Assembly: GCA_947063485.1 (NCBI GenBank)
Contig: CAMSSU010000011.1
Coordinates: forward strand, 1 to 44,415
DNA from: an uncultured Clostridia bacterium
GTDB taxonomy: Bacteria > Bacillota > Clostridia > Christensenellales > Christensenellaceae
DNA length: 44,415 nucleotides
Reading direction: 5' to 3'
Shown: positions 15,893 through 24,130 of the stretch, one piece after another
How positions within the stretch are numbered: the first letter of the stretch is position 1
How the letters are laid out: each line of letters starts with the position of its first letter
Made by a program: the position numbers and the translations under genes
Notes under the pieces: model-generated
What the model was told of the DNA's origin: nothing
Databases searched by the model: none
The model's input: only the letters and a program-made list of their open reading frames with translations

Positions 15893-15911
15893 CAGAAAAC
15901 GTTGGGTTTTT
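15881..15911. terminator. Terminator after the Spo0E-like gene
   Basis: An 11-bp stem AAAAACCCAAC (15883-15893) / GTTGGGTTTTT (15901-15911) with a 7-nt loop is followed on the minus strand by a run of seven T. It separates the small Spo0E-like gene from cdaA. Confidence 0.85.
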
Positions 15912-15949
15912 AAAAATTTTCACAGGCAAAATATGCTATGCTCTCCTGC

Positions 15950-16165
15950 CTACTGCTCGCTCTCCCGCTCTTCCAGCATTTCGCGCAGCCGCAGTTCGGT
16001 TAAGACAAGCGTATCCACCTTTTCATTTTGCCGAAGCACATTTTGATCTTCCGCCAGTGAGCGCCCCTGCTTGATGCACTCCAAAGCCAAGGCGTCTAGT
16101 GCATCTTTTTCCTGCCTGAGTTCTGCGCTGACTTGTTGAATTTTTTTCTCAATTTCCTTTTTCAT
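15950..16165 (-). CDS. Small coiled-coil protein, probable Spo0E-like phosphatase
   Basis: A 71-aa all-helical protein. The helix-loop-helix pattern (KKEIEKKIQQVSAELRQEKD, a GRSLAEDQNVL turn, then NEKVDTLVLTEL) follows the layout of the Spo0E aspartyl-phosphate phosphatase family. That family's signature is SQELD; here the equivalent is QNEKVD, which keeps the acidic residue and the aspartate but not the serine. Spo0E proteins dephosphorylate Spo0A~P and delay sporulation. The ATG at 16165 has AAAGGG upstream; an ATG at 16201 lacks a binding site. The family call is by pattern, and a generic coiled-coil protein is the alternative. Confidence 0.5.
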   Translation of the reverse strand: MKKEIEKKIQQVSAELRQEKDALDALALECIKQGRSLAEDQNVLRQNEKVDTLVLTELRLREMLEERESEQ

Positions 16166-16294
16166 AGCAGCCCTTTCTTCGTGCTCCCCTTCCTTTCCCA
16201 TTTTATAATAAAAACAGGAAAAATTCAATGAATTTTCGCAATCTGACATAACTCGCGCTAATTTGCAGTTTATCGCAAATTCCGCATTCCAAGT

Positions 16295-17272
16295 TTAGCG
16301 GTATTCCGCGCCAATCATGCAAAATTCGCCGCTGTCCTGCCGCTCAAAATACAGCGTTTCCTGCATGGTTTTGGTTGAGGCAAGATCCTTTTCTGCAAAG
16401 TACTCGGCATCCGCCGTAATCTCATAGGTATAGCTTGCCCGAACGTGATAGTAGTAGCCATAGTTTTGGCCGTCAAAAAATTCCATTTTTTGATCTGCCG
16501 CCGTCAGGCTGCAATCCAGCAGGCGGATGCTCACATGGTTTTGCGCAAACTCCTGCTGCTGCGCCGCAAGGGACTGCAGGGTGATGCCGTCCCGCTCCAA
16601 AAAGGACGCAGAAAGGTTTTCTTCATAAAAATCAAAAACCTGTTCCGCAGAAAAGCTCTCGTATTCCACCTGATAGCGGGCGTCCAGATACTGCTCTGCA
16701 ATGCCCAGCACAACCTGCTTTTCCGCATCGCTCAGCCGCGCTTTTTCAGACGCAGGCAGATAGGCCTCCCCTTCCGGCTGAAAGCTGAAGCCGGCCAGCC
16801 TAAGCGCGCCATCCTGCCGCACGAAATAGACCTGATAATTGAGCAAATAGCGCTGGCCCTGCTCAAAAAAGCTCTCCTCCGGGTGCTCCGGCGCAAAGGA
16901 ATCGAGAAACACGCTGATCTGAACGCTCTGGACGGTGTATTCCGTGCCATCTAAAATCTGCTGTTCCGAGCCCAAATCCCGCACACTCTCCAGCCGGCTT
17001 TTGAGCTGATTCTGCCGGTTTTGCTCCAGCCCCGTCTGCGCATCCGGATTTTCAAGAAAATGCGCCAGATAGCCGCTTTCAAAGTATTTTTTTGCAAACG
17101 CGACGGTTGGTTCAGAGGAGAAAGTTTGATAATCCACTTCCCAGAGCAGCTCCATCAGCTCTTTGCTGACGGCAAAAGGCGTCTGCTCCGCCTTGCAGCA
17201 GCAAAGCAGCCCCAGGAGCACGCATAGTGCCATGCATATGGCGCGCCTACTGCGCTTCTTTGCCCAGTTCAT
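16295..17272 (-). CDS. Membrane-anchored extracytoplasmic protein, two NTF2-like halves
   Basis: A 325-aa protein I do not recognise as a named family. A basic N-terminus and hydrophobic segment (AICMALCVLLGLLCCCKAEQ) form a signal anchor; the Cys run does not fit a clean lipobox. The remainder looks like two similar halves (about residues 35-180 and 185-325). Each has a helical start, a YLxxFL/SASFLE turn and a strand-rich end with Y-V-Y-F-type alternation and a final (Q/R)xDGxxxxxG strand, resembling tandem NTF2-like folds. It overlaps the preceding lipoprotein gene by 26 nt and is the last gene of the two-component operon, so it probably acts with that lipoprotein at the membrane. Confidence 0.65.
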   Translation of the reverse strand: MNWAKKRSRRAICMALCVLLGLLCCCKAEQTPFAVSKELMELLWEVDYQTFSSEPTVAFAKKYFESGYLAHFLENPDAQTGLEQNRQNQLKSRLESVRDLGSEQQILDGTEYTVQSVQISVFLDSFAPEHPEESFFEQGQRYLLNYQVYFVRQDGALRLAGFSFQPEGEAYLPASEKARLSDAEKQVVLGIAEQYLDARYQVEYESFSAEQVFDFYEENLSASFLERDGITLQSLAAQQQEFAQNHVSIRLLDCSLTAADQKMEFFDGQNYGYYYHVRASYTYEITADAEYFAEKDLASTKTMQETLYFERQDSGEFCMIGAEYR

Positions 17273-18407
17273 AGAAAGTATACGTCCCTCCAAAGCCGCC
17301 CTTTTGCGACGTCTGCTCGCCCTGGCAATGCACGAGCAGAGCGCTGCCATCCTCGCTTAGATAGGCGCTGCGGATTCCCTGATAGATATCCACATACAAC
17401 GCCTGCCCGGATTTGATATCCACGACATATAACTTATATGCCGTCTCGCCTTTCTCTACCACCGCCAGCTTGCTTCCATCCGCAGATACGACAAAAAACG
17501 AAGCATGATCCCAAATTTTCTTCTCTTCTCTTGTATCCGCCTTCCAACTCATCAGCGCGCCATCCTGGGCGATATAGTAGATCCTGCCCCCGGCGGCCGC
17601 AGGTGAAAAGCCCGCCGCGCTGAAAATACTGCCCTCTTTGGCATCCCCTAGATCCTCGACCGCGATTTGCGAAGCCGTCCCGATCTCCAGCTGGATGACG
17701 GCATAATTGCCCGTCAGAAACATGCGGCTCAGCGTCGCGTTATTCTGTTCGATTTTAGAAGTCCCGCGGTAGATATCGATATCCTCCATGCGCTCCAGCG
17801 TGTGGCTTTGGGTATCATAGCGGCTGAGCACAATGCCCGAAATGTTGCGCGAGGCAAAGCTGATATCGCCGTCCTGCCATCCAACAGGAACCACCAGCTC
17901 ATCCGCCAGATAGGAGCCGATTTTGCGCACAGATTCATCCTCCAGATCCAGCAGGAAGATATCCACCCGCTTCTCGCCGTTTTTTGCCTCAAAAAGAATG
18001 TGCTCGCCCCGGCAGATGACGGAATCCGCTATGATCGCCATCTCCTCCGTGCACGGCTTGAGATAGCCGCTCTTGCCCACAAGCACAAGGCGTTTGCTCT
18101 CCTCCCGCCCCCAGACGGCCACCATGCTCTGGCCGGACAGGCCGACATACCGCAGCGCCTGCCCCTCTTTTTCGGTTTCCACCTGCGTTACACTGAGCAC
18201 GGAAAAATCCGCCCCGCTGGGCGCGCCGGATTCCAGAATCTCCGTCCGCGCTTTTTTTTGATAGCCGCAGCCGCAGAGCGAAACCATCAGCAAGGCCGCA
18301 ATCCATAGCGCCAAGCCTCGTTTCCCTCTGCCTGCAAGGCTCTGTTTTTCAGGCCATAAAAGCATTTCCGCCTTTGCTCCTTTCCTTTTGCGGCATGGGC
18401 CCCGCAT
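17247..18407 (-). CDS. Lipoprotein with a beta-propeller (TolB/WD40-like) domain
   Basis: A 386-aa exported lipoprotein. A hydrophobic stretch LALWIAALLMVSLCGCGYQK ends in the lipobox LCGC. The mature part is a run of about seven four-stranded units, visible as repeating patterns such as GQALRYVGLSGQSMVAVW, ILFEAKNG..VDIFLLDLEDE, GDISFASRNISGIVLSRYD, IYYIAQDGALMSWKAD and ASFFVVSADGSKLAVVEKG, typical of TolB/WD40-like propellers. Its ATG shares a base with the kinase stop (TGATG) and has GGAGGAG upstream. A second ATG at 18365 (372 aa) with AAAGGAG is also possible. It probably senses or binds something outside the cell for the adjoining kinase. Confidence 0.75.
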   Translation of the reverse strand: MRGPCRKRKGAKAEMLLWPEKQSLAGRGKRGLALWIAALLMVSLCGCGYQKKARTEILESGAPSGADFSVLSVTQVETEKEGQALRYVGLSGQSMVAVWGREESKRLVLVGKSGYLKPCTEEMAIIADSVICRGEHILFEAKNGEKRVDIFLLDLEDESVRKIGSYLADELVVPVGWQDGDISFASRNISGIVLSRYDTQSHTLERMEDIDIYRGTSKIEQNNATLSRMFLTGNYAVIQLEIGTASQIAVEDLGDAKEGSIFSAAGFSPAAAGGRIYYIAQDGALMSWKADTREEKKIWDHASFFVVSADGSKLAVVEKGETAYKLYVVDIKSGQALYVDIYQGIRSAYLSEDGSALLVHCQGEQTSQKGGFGGTYTFYELGKEAQ

Positions 18408-19852
18408 CAAAACTCCTCCGCGGGAGCTTCCGTCTGCACGCTGAGCAGCAGCACCCGAATGCAGATGCGCCCCTCATCCGGCAGCAGCGCAGAAATATTG
18501 CCCCCGTGGCTCTCTGCAATTTTGCGGCAAATAGCCAGCCCCAGCCCGACGGAGCCCGGCTCTGCGCCTTCTTCCCGCTGGCGGTAAAAGGGGATGAACA
18601 GCCTGGCCAGCTCCTCTTCCGAGATTTGCTTTTCTATCTCGTTTTGCACGGATATTTCCACGTGTTCCCCCAGCCGCTGGGAAAACACGGAGATTTTTCT
18701 GCCCGAGCCATGCTTGATGGCGTTATCCATCAGGTTGATGAACATCTGGATCAGCTGTTCCCGGCTGCCCCAGACGCGCAGGCTCTGCTCCTCCTCAGGC
18801 AGGGAGAGCACGATCTCCTTCTGCTGGCGCGCGGCCTTGAGGTTCATAGAAGCCGCCGTATCCCGCAGCAGCCCGGCCAAATCCACCATTTCAAAATCCG
18901 AGGTATCCGAAACGCCGACGCGCGTCGCATCCAGCAGCGCCGTTACCATATCGCGCAGGCGCTTGCTCTCGCTGATGATGTGATGAATCCCCTTTTTGCT
19001 GAACTCCAGATCCGAAAAATCCGTATCCTCCATCATCTCGGCATAGCCCAAAATGATGGTCAGCGGCGTTTTCAGCTCATGGGTCACGTTGTCGTAAAAA
19101 TGCTTGCGGTAGGCCACAGCCTCTTCCAGCGCGCTCTTTTCCAGCGTAATCTCCCGAAGCTGTTCGCGGATGATGGCCGCCATCTTGTTGTATTCCCGGG
19201 TCAGCTCGCCAATCTCATCCTTATGGCGGATGGGCAGCGGCATGGCAGAGCTCGGGTCTTCCGTCAGCTCTACCACCGCATTGCGCAGGCGGTTGACCGG
19301 CTCGATGACTTTCCCGGCAAAGACCACCAGCAGAACCAGCGCCGTTACCAGAACACTCGCGCTGCTATAGAGCACCATACGGCTGATATAGCTGCCGCTC
19401 TGATAGAGCTCGGAATAATCCACTTCCATGCGGATGATCCCAAACTCCTCCACCAGAAAGGAAAAATACACGCGGGTATCTTTTCCCGAGGTATAGACGG
19501 TATAGGCGCTTTTGCCCTGCGATGCATACGCCATATCGTCGCCGGGCGCCTGCTCGTCTGCGAAAAGCGCGTTATAGAGCAGCTCGCCGGTTGTGCTGTA
19601 AATCTTCAGGTTGCTGCCCAGCACGGCGCAAAGGCTGTCGCCCACCTCCTGGTATCCCCAGACGCCGTTTTTGAGGACATAGCGGGATAGGAACACCTCG
19701 CTGCTCTCCTGAAAGCCGCGCAGATCCGCCTCAATATTCTTTTCATTGCTGGATCCGATCATGCCGGAAACCGCCAAATTCAGCACGCCAAACGTCGCGA
19801 ATACGATGACGGAATACCAGAACACCAGGCTCCGCACAAGCCCCGAACGCAA
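18407..19852 (-). CDS. Sensor histidine kinase (HAMP, HisKA, HATPase)
   Basis: A 481-aa membrane histidine kinase. Transmembrane helices near residues 8-30 and 160-180 flank an extracellular sensor domain of about 125 aa. A HAMP linker (KVIEPVNRLRNAVVELTED) follows, then a HisKA H-box HFYDNVTHELKTPLTIILGY with the phospho-accepting His258. The ATPase has the N-box MFINLMDNAIKHG and G-box GSVGLGLAICRKIAESHGG. The start is a TTG at 19852 with GGGAGGA seven nt upstream, located in the last codons of the regulator gene (3-nt gap). It pairs with the OmpR-type regulator next door. The signal is unknown. Confidence 0.92.
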   Translation of the reverse strand: MRSGLVRSLVFWYSVIVFATFGVLNLAVSGMIGSSNEKNIEADLRGFQESSEVFLSRYVLKNGVWGYQEVGDSLCAVLGSNLKIYSTTGELLYNALFADEQAPGDDMAYASQGKSAYTVYTSGKDTRVYFSFLVEEFGIIRMEVDYSELYQSGSYISRMVLYSSASVLVTALVLLVVFAGKVIEPVNRLRNAVVELTEDPSSAMPLPIRHKDEIGELTREYNKMAAIIREQLREITLEKSALEEAVAYRKHFYDNVTHELKTPLTIILGYAEMMEDTDFSDLEFSKKGIHHIISESKRLRDMVTALLDATRVGVSDTSDFEMVDLAGLLRDTAASMNLKAARQQKEIVLSLPEEEQSLRVWGSREQLIQMFINLMDNAIKHGSGRKISVFSQRLGEHVEISVQNEIEKQISEEELARLFIPFYRQREEGAEPGSVGLGLAICRKIAESHGGNISALLPDEGRICIRVLLLSVQTEAPAEEF

Positions 19853-19855
19853 AGC

Positions 19856-20533
19856 CTAATCCTCCCGAATCTTATAGCCCACGCCAAACACCGTCTCGAT
19901 GAGCTTATCCGCCCCGAGTTTTCTGCGCAGGCGCTGAATATGAATATCCACTGTGCGCGTATCGCCGATATAGGCAAACTCCCAGACTTTTTCCAAAAGC
20001 TCTGCTCTGGAGAGCACTTTGCCCTTGTTTTCCAGCAGAATCGCCAGCAAGTCGAACTCTTTGGGCGTCAGCTCGATGCGCATCCCGCCTTTTTTGACTT
20101 CATGCTTGCTGCGAATCAGGCAGAGATCCCCCTGCCTTAGCATATCCTCGGATCCTGGCTCCGGCGAAGCCGCCCCGCCCCGGCGCAAAACCGACTGCAT
20201 CCGCAGCAGCACCTCGCGGATATCGAAAGGCTTTGTGATATAGTCATCCGCGCCGTATTCCAGACCGATGATCTTATCCACCTGATCGTTCTTGGCAGAG
20301 ACGATGATGATCGGCACCTTGCGCTGCTGCGTAACCTGCCTGCAAATATCCAGGCCGTCCATATCCGGGAGCATGAGATCCAGCAAAATCAAATCCGGAA
20401 GTGCGGATTCAATCGCCGCAAGGCCGTCTGAGCCGGTATGCGCCATGCGCACGGCATATCCCTCCCGCTCCAGGCTATACTTCAAAAGCTCTGCGATTGG
20501 GCGTTCATCTTCTATAATCAAAATTTCCGGCAT
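19856..20533 (-). CDS. OmpR/PhoB-family response regulator
   Basis: A 225-aa two-domain regulator. The receiver has the acidic pair ED at 8-9, the phospho-acceptor Asp52 (LILLDLMLPDMDGLD), the switch Ser (IIVSAKN) and the conserved Lys in DYITKPFDI. The C-terminal winged helix has the LTPKEFDLLAILLENKGKVL start, the recognition helix DTRTVDIHIQRLRRKLG and the closing wing TVFGVGYKI. It is the first gene of a four-gene operon: regulator, kinase, lipoprotein, anchored protein. AGGAGG lies upstream of the ATG, and the promoter is the extended -10 at 20563-20571. Confidence 0.95.
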   Translation of the reverse strand: MPEILIIEDERPIAELLKYSLEREGYAVRMAHTGSDGLAAIESALPDLILLDLMLPDMDGLDICRQVTQQRKVPIIIVSAKNDQVDKIIGLEYGADDYITKPFDIREVLLRMQSVLRRGGAASPEPGSEDMLRQGDLCLIRSKHEVKKGGMRIELTPKEFDLLAILLENKGKVLSRAELLEKVWEFAYIGDTRTVDIHIQRLRRKLGADKLIETVFGVGYKIRED

Positions 20534-20562
20534 CTTCTTTCCTCCTGCTGTTTCTATCGTAA

Positions 20563-20571
20563 ATTATACCA
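20563..20571 (-). promoter_or_regulatory. Extended -10 promoter of the two-component operon
   Basis: The minus strand reads TGGTATAAT, a perfect -10 with the extended TGn. No convincing -35 lies 17 nt upstream, as is usual for extended -10 promoters. The leader to the regulator ATG at 20533 is about 25 nt and carries AGGAGG. Confidence 0.6.
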
Positions 20572-20648
20572 TATCAAAATGCAACCGCCCTGCGGGATAC
20601 AAAAATTTAAACTTTTCTTACATATCTTTCCGCCGCGCAGTTCAAACT

Positions 20649-21371
20649 ATGCCTATGCTGAATATTATCATTAAAACCATCATCATCTATATCGTTTTAT
20701 TTCTGGCCATGCGCGTCATGGGGCAGCGGCAGAGCGGGCAGCTTCAGCCCTATGAGCTGGTCATCACGCTGATCATCGCGGAAGTCGCCTCGACTCCCAT
20801 GGACAACCCCGGCATTCCGCTGTTTTATGGGCTGGTGCCCGCGGCAACGCTGATTTTGCTCTACTATCTTTTCTCCTTTCTCTGCCTCAAAAGCCGGCGC
20901 CTGCGCTCGTTTATCTGCGGCTCGCCCAGCATTCTCATCCATAATGGGAAAGTGCAGTACGGCGAGATCAAGCGCATCGGCTACAACATGAGCGACATGA
21001 TAGAGCAGCTGCGGCTCAAGGGGCAGACGAACATCGCCACTATCCATTATGCCATTTTGGAGACCAACGGCCAGCTGAGCGTTTTGCCCTTTGGCTCCAG
21101 CGCGCCCGTCACGCCCAGCGATATGGACCTGGAAGTGCCGGAAAAGGGAACGCTCTGCTCTGCCATCGTGCTGGACGGCAGCTTCAACCCGCCCATGCTA
21201 AGGCGGTTAAACCTGGATGAACAGAAGGCGCTGAAATTACTGCATACGCTTGGATATTCCAATCTCAAAGACGTCGTCATCCTGACGGTTTCCGAGGCGG
21301 GCGATGTGTTTGTGCAGGATAAAAAGGGCAGCACGCGCCAAATTACCCTGCCCAGCGGTCTGTCATGCTAA
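20649..21371 (+). CDS. DUF421 / YetF-family membrane protein
   Basis: A 240-aa integral membrane protein of the DUF421 (YetF/YdfR) family. Three N-terminal transmembrane helices include the hallmark VLFLAMRVMGQRQSGQLQPY and ELVITLIIAEVASTPM. The cytoplasmic domain carries HNGKVQYGEIKRIGYNMSDM and LRLKGQTNIATIHYAILETNG, typical of the family. Function is unknown; members are frequent in spore-formers. The start is uncertain: ATGs at 20649 and 20655 give the expected MLN-IIIKT opening, but neither has a visible ribosome binding site. It is followed by a DUF4363 gene, its usual partner. It is divergent from the two-component operon. Confidence 0.85.
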   Translation: MPMLNIIIKTIIIYIVLFLAMRVMGQRQSGQLQPYELVITLIIAEVASTPMDNPGIPLFYGLVPAATLILLYYLFSFLCLKSRRLRSFICGSPSILIHNGKVQYGEIKRIGYNMSDMIEQLRLKGQTNIATIHYAILETNGQLSVLPFGSSAPVTPSDMDLEVPEKGTLCSAIVLDGSFNPPMLRRLNLDEQKALKLLHTLGYSNLKDVVILTVSEAGDVFVQDKKGSTRQITLPSGLSC

Positions 21372-21510
21372 GCGCCCTTCCGGCCCAGCCCTGGGCGCCG
21401 CCTGGCCGCGGCATTGCCTATCTCTTCCCGCCGCATTCCTGCTTTGGGCAGCAGAGCATTGTCTGCGCGGGCAGGGGCCACACAAAAAAAGAAAGAAGGA
21501 GGCATCTTCC

Positions 21511-21891
21511 ATGTTAAAAAATATCGTCATCGCCATCTTGGTGCTCGGTCTGGCGGGCATCTGCTTTTTCCAAAACTGGTACCTTTCCGACGCAGTCTCG
21601 GATCTGCAAAAAGCGACGGCAGAACTCCAGACCGAGCTGGACGCGGAAAACTGGGAAGCCGCGCAGGACGTCTACCAAAAGCTCATGCGGCATTGGGACA
21701 AGAATTTCAAGCTGCTTTCCTGCTTTTTGCTGCATGAAGAAGTGGACCACGCCGGCGTAGAACTGCACAGCATCGGTGCGCTGCTGGAGATCCGCGATAA
21801 GCAGATGCTTTCCTACAGCATTCCCCGGTTATCCTATTATCTCAAACACATGCAGGACGGCGATTCCCTGCAAATAGAAAATATTTTGTGA
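21511..21891 (+). CDS. DUF4363 family protein
   Basis: A 126-aa protein with a single N-terminal membrane helix (MLKNIVIAILVLGLAGICFF), then an extracytoplasmic helical domain. The WEAAQDVYQKLMRHWDKNFKLLS block and HEEVDHAGVELHSIGALLEI are characteristic of DUF4363. These proteins nearly always accompany DUF421 proteins in Clostridia, so a joint membrane function is likely though unknown. AAGGAGG precedes the ATG. The 139-nt gap after the DUF421 stop shows no promoter or terminator I can support. Confidence 0.85.
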   Translation: MLKNIVIAILVLGLAGICFFQNWYLSDAVSDLQKATAELQTELDAENWEAAQDVYQKLMRHWDKNFKLLSCFLLHEEVDHAGVELHSIGALLEIRDKQMLSYSIPRLSYYLKHMQDGDSLQIENIL

Positions 21892-21901
21892 TCGAGGCAT
21901 C

Positions 21902-21930
21902 AAAAAGAGAGGCAGCAGCCTCTCTTTTTT
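21902..21930. terminator. Bidirectional rho-independent terminator
   Basis: A 12-bp perfect stem AAAAAGAGAGGC (21902-21913) / GCCTCTCTTTTT (21918-21929) with a 4-nt loop lies between the converging DUF4363 and DUF4130 genes. Confidence 0.92.
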
Positions 21931-21940
21931 GCGCTCCGGC

Positions 21941-22771
21941 TCAATCGCTCTTCTGCCCGGCAATTTTCTGTTTTGCCGGCGGCTGGCTGCCACAGGCGGC
22001 GCGGTATACCTGATGGGGAATCGCACCGGCGGGAGTCTCAAACTCAGTCAAAGATGCCCAGTAGCGCTTGGGCATGAGCGTCTGCCGCTGGCGCTCGTTG
22101 CGCCGCCCGGGCACCTCGATGGTCTGGTAAAAAAGCCGCCAAAGCTGCTGGTAGGCGCACTCTTCTTCGCCTGCCCCAGGCAGTTCAAAATGCTCCAGCG
22201 GGAAAATGCCCGTACGACCGGGCTGATGCACCAGCGCCTGCTTATATGTCTTATCGTAAATCAAAAAGGATTCGGCATTGAAGCGCGCGCAAAAATGCGG
22301 CTCCATCAGGCTCAGCACCTGGTTTTTGGGGCGGATGATGGCAAAGAGCGCGCCGCCCGCCTCGCGAAAACGCACAAACCCCGTAAACTGATGCGCCTCA
22401 TGCGTCAGGGCAAAGACCGCCTTTTGCAGTGCGTTCACGCAAGGGTCTGCCAGCATCTGCAAGATGCCGGCGCCCTTCTGATAGCCCATGCGAATCAGGC
22501 GCAGCATCTGCTCTTCCTTATCCGGCAGGCAGGTCAGCAAGCAGAGGCGCAGAAAATCCACCATCTCTCGCCCGATCTTTTCCCGGATGGAATCCAGCAC
22601 TTTGCCGGCGCGCTCGTCGCTTGCGACGCGCCGCGTCTCGTATAGAAACGCCTGCGCGTTTCCGGCAAAGATGGCCGGCGCTTCCCGGCGGTAGAACGCG
22701 TCGTAAACGCAGCACAGGAAGCCCTCAAAGGATCCGTCGTATTCATATGCAATATCTCTGCGCAGCGCCAT
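21941..22771 (-). CDS. DUF4130 / TIGR03915 DNA metabolism protein
   Basis: A 276-aa protein of the TIGR03915 (SAM_7_link) family, always linked to the radical SAM protein encoded just upstream. The opening IAYEYDGSFEGFLCCVYDAF is the family signature. Later blocks are ALTHEAHQFTGFVRF, FAIIRPKNQVLSLMEPHF and the terminal W..YW/TE.ETPAGAIPHQVY region. DUF4130 is also found fused to UdgX-type uracil-DNA glycosylases, which points to DNA base damage repair. The chosen start at 22771 has GGGAG upstream. The gap to the radical SAM gene is 25 nt. It is the last gene of the repressor/Pol IV cassette. Confidence 0.85.
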   Translation of the reverse strand: MALRRDIAYEYDGSFEGFLCCVYDAFYRREAPAIFAGNAQAFLYETRRVASDERAGKVLDSIREKIGREMVDFLRLCLLTCLPDKEEQMLRLIRMGYQKGAGILQMLADPCVNALQKAVFALTHEAHQFTGFVRFREAGGALFAIIRPKNQVLSLMEPHFCARFNAESFLIYDKTYKQALVHQPGRTGIFPLEHFELPGAGEEECAYQQLWRLFYQTIEVPGRRNERQRQTLMPKRYWASLTEFETPAGAIPHQVYRAACGSQPPAKQKIAGQKSD

Positions 22772-22796
22772 GCTCTCCCTCTCCTCTGCTTTGCAG

Positions 22797-24089
22797 TCAA
22801 AGCTGCCCCGAAATGCTTTTGGCCAAATCCTCCGGCGAGGGCTCAAAAAGCGAAAGCTGCCTGGGCGCCAGCGCCGGAATGACTTCTTTGCCCGAAACAA
22901 GGCTTCTTAGCACTGCCTGCGGCCGCAGATCTACTCCGGGCATGGTCTTGCCCTTGCAGGTGATGAAGAATTTTGCCCGCTTTAAGACGATGCCCATCCG
23001 CCGCAGATCCTCAAAATCCAGCGCGCTCATCTTTCTGGCTCGGTAGATTTTTCCCGCCCCGCGCACGCCGATGCCCGGAATGCGCAGCAGCATTTCATAG
23101 GGACAGCGGTTGATCTCCAGCGGAAACAGCTCCATATGGTTCACAGCCCAGTTGCACTTGGGATCGAGATAGGGGTTGAAGTTCGGCGTCTTTTCGCTGA
23201 GCAGCTCCCCAGCATCGAAGCCATAAAAGCGCAGCAGCCAGTCTGCCTGATAGAGCCGGTGCTCCCGCAGAAGCGGCGGCTTGGTATCCAGCGAAGGCAG
23301 GTTTTTGCCCTCCATCACCGGGATATAGGCCGAAAAGAACACGCGCTTGAGCTTATATTTCTTATAGAGCCCGGCAGAGAGATTCAAAATCTGGTAATCC
23401 GTCTCGCCCGAAGCGCCGATGATCATCTGCGTGCTCTGCCCGGCCGGCACGAATTTGGGCGCCCGGCGGTATTTGACCAGCGCCGCCCGGTTTTCCTCCA
23501 TGCCGTCGCGGATCTGCTCCATGGGCGAAAAAATCTGATCTGCCTTCTTGTCCGGCGCCAAAAGCTGCAAGCTTCCCCGGGAGGGCAGCTCGATATTGAC
23601 GCTCATGCGGTCTGCCAGATACCCCAGCTGCTCGGTCAGCGCGGGATCTGCGCCGGGAATGGCCTTGGCGTGAATATAGCCGAGAAAACCGTATTCCTCC
23701 CGCAAAATGCGCAGTGCCTCTATCATCAGCTCAGTGGTGTAATCCGGGTTTTTCAGGACGCCCGAGCTCAAAAACAGCCCTTCGATATAGTTTCTGCGGT
23801 AAAACCCGATGGTGAGATCCGCCAGCTCTTTGGGCGTAAAGCTCGCCCGGCGGATATCGTTGCTGCGCCGGTTCTGGCAATAGGCGCAGTCGTAGGCGCA
23901 GGCATTGCTCAAAAGCACCTTGAGCAGGGAAATACAGCGCCCGTCTGCGGCAAACGTATGGCAAATGCCCACGGCTGTCGCACTGCCAATCTTCCCTTTC
24001 TGGCCGCCGCGGTCCACTCCGCTGGAAGTGCAGGCCACATCGTATTTTGCCGCATCTGTTAAAATTTCAAGTTTTTCTGCGATGGTCAT
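22797..24089 (-). CDS. Putative DNA modification/repair radical SAM protein (TIGR03916)
   Basis: A 430-aa radical SAM enzyme. The [4Fe-4S]/SAM motif CAYDCAYC uses Cys64, 68 and 71. The family blocks MSVNIELPSRGSL, PAGQSTQMIIGASGE and FSAYIPV follow. Near the C-terminus a helix-hairpin-helix DNA-binding motif (MLLRIPGIGVRGAGKIYRAR) shows why the family is thought to act on DNA. TIGR03916 proteins are paired with TIGR03915 partners and have been predicted, not shown, to repair or modify DNA. The ATG at 24089 has AAGGAG upstream. It follows Pol IV by 41 nt in the same direction. Confidence 0.88.
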   Translation of the reverse strand: MTIAEKLEILTDAAKYDVACTSSGVDRGGQKGKIGSATAVGICHTFAADGRCISLLKVLLSNACAYDCAYCQNRRSNDIRRASFTPKELADLTIGFYRRNYIEGLFLSSGVLKNPDYTTELMIEALRILREEYGFLGYIHAKAIPGADPALTEQLGYLADRMSVNIELPSRGSLQLLAPDKKADQIFSPMEQIRDGMEENRAALVKYRRAPKFVPAGQSTQMIIGASGETDYQILNLSAGLYKKYKLKRVFFSAYIPVMEGKNLPSLDTKPPLLREHRLYQADWLLRFYGFDAGELLSEKTPNFNPYLDPKCNWAVNHMELFPLEINRCPYEMLLRIPGIGVRGAGKIYRARKMSALDFEDLRRMGIVLKRAKFFITCKGKTMPGVDLRPQAVLRSLVSGKEVIPALAPRQLSLFEPSPEDLAKSISGQL

Positions 24090-24130
24090 CTCCTGCTCCT
24101 TGCGCTTATTTTGCATCCAATCGGCGGCGC

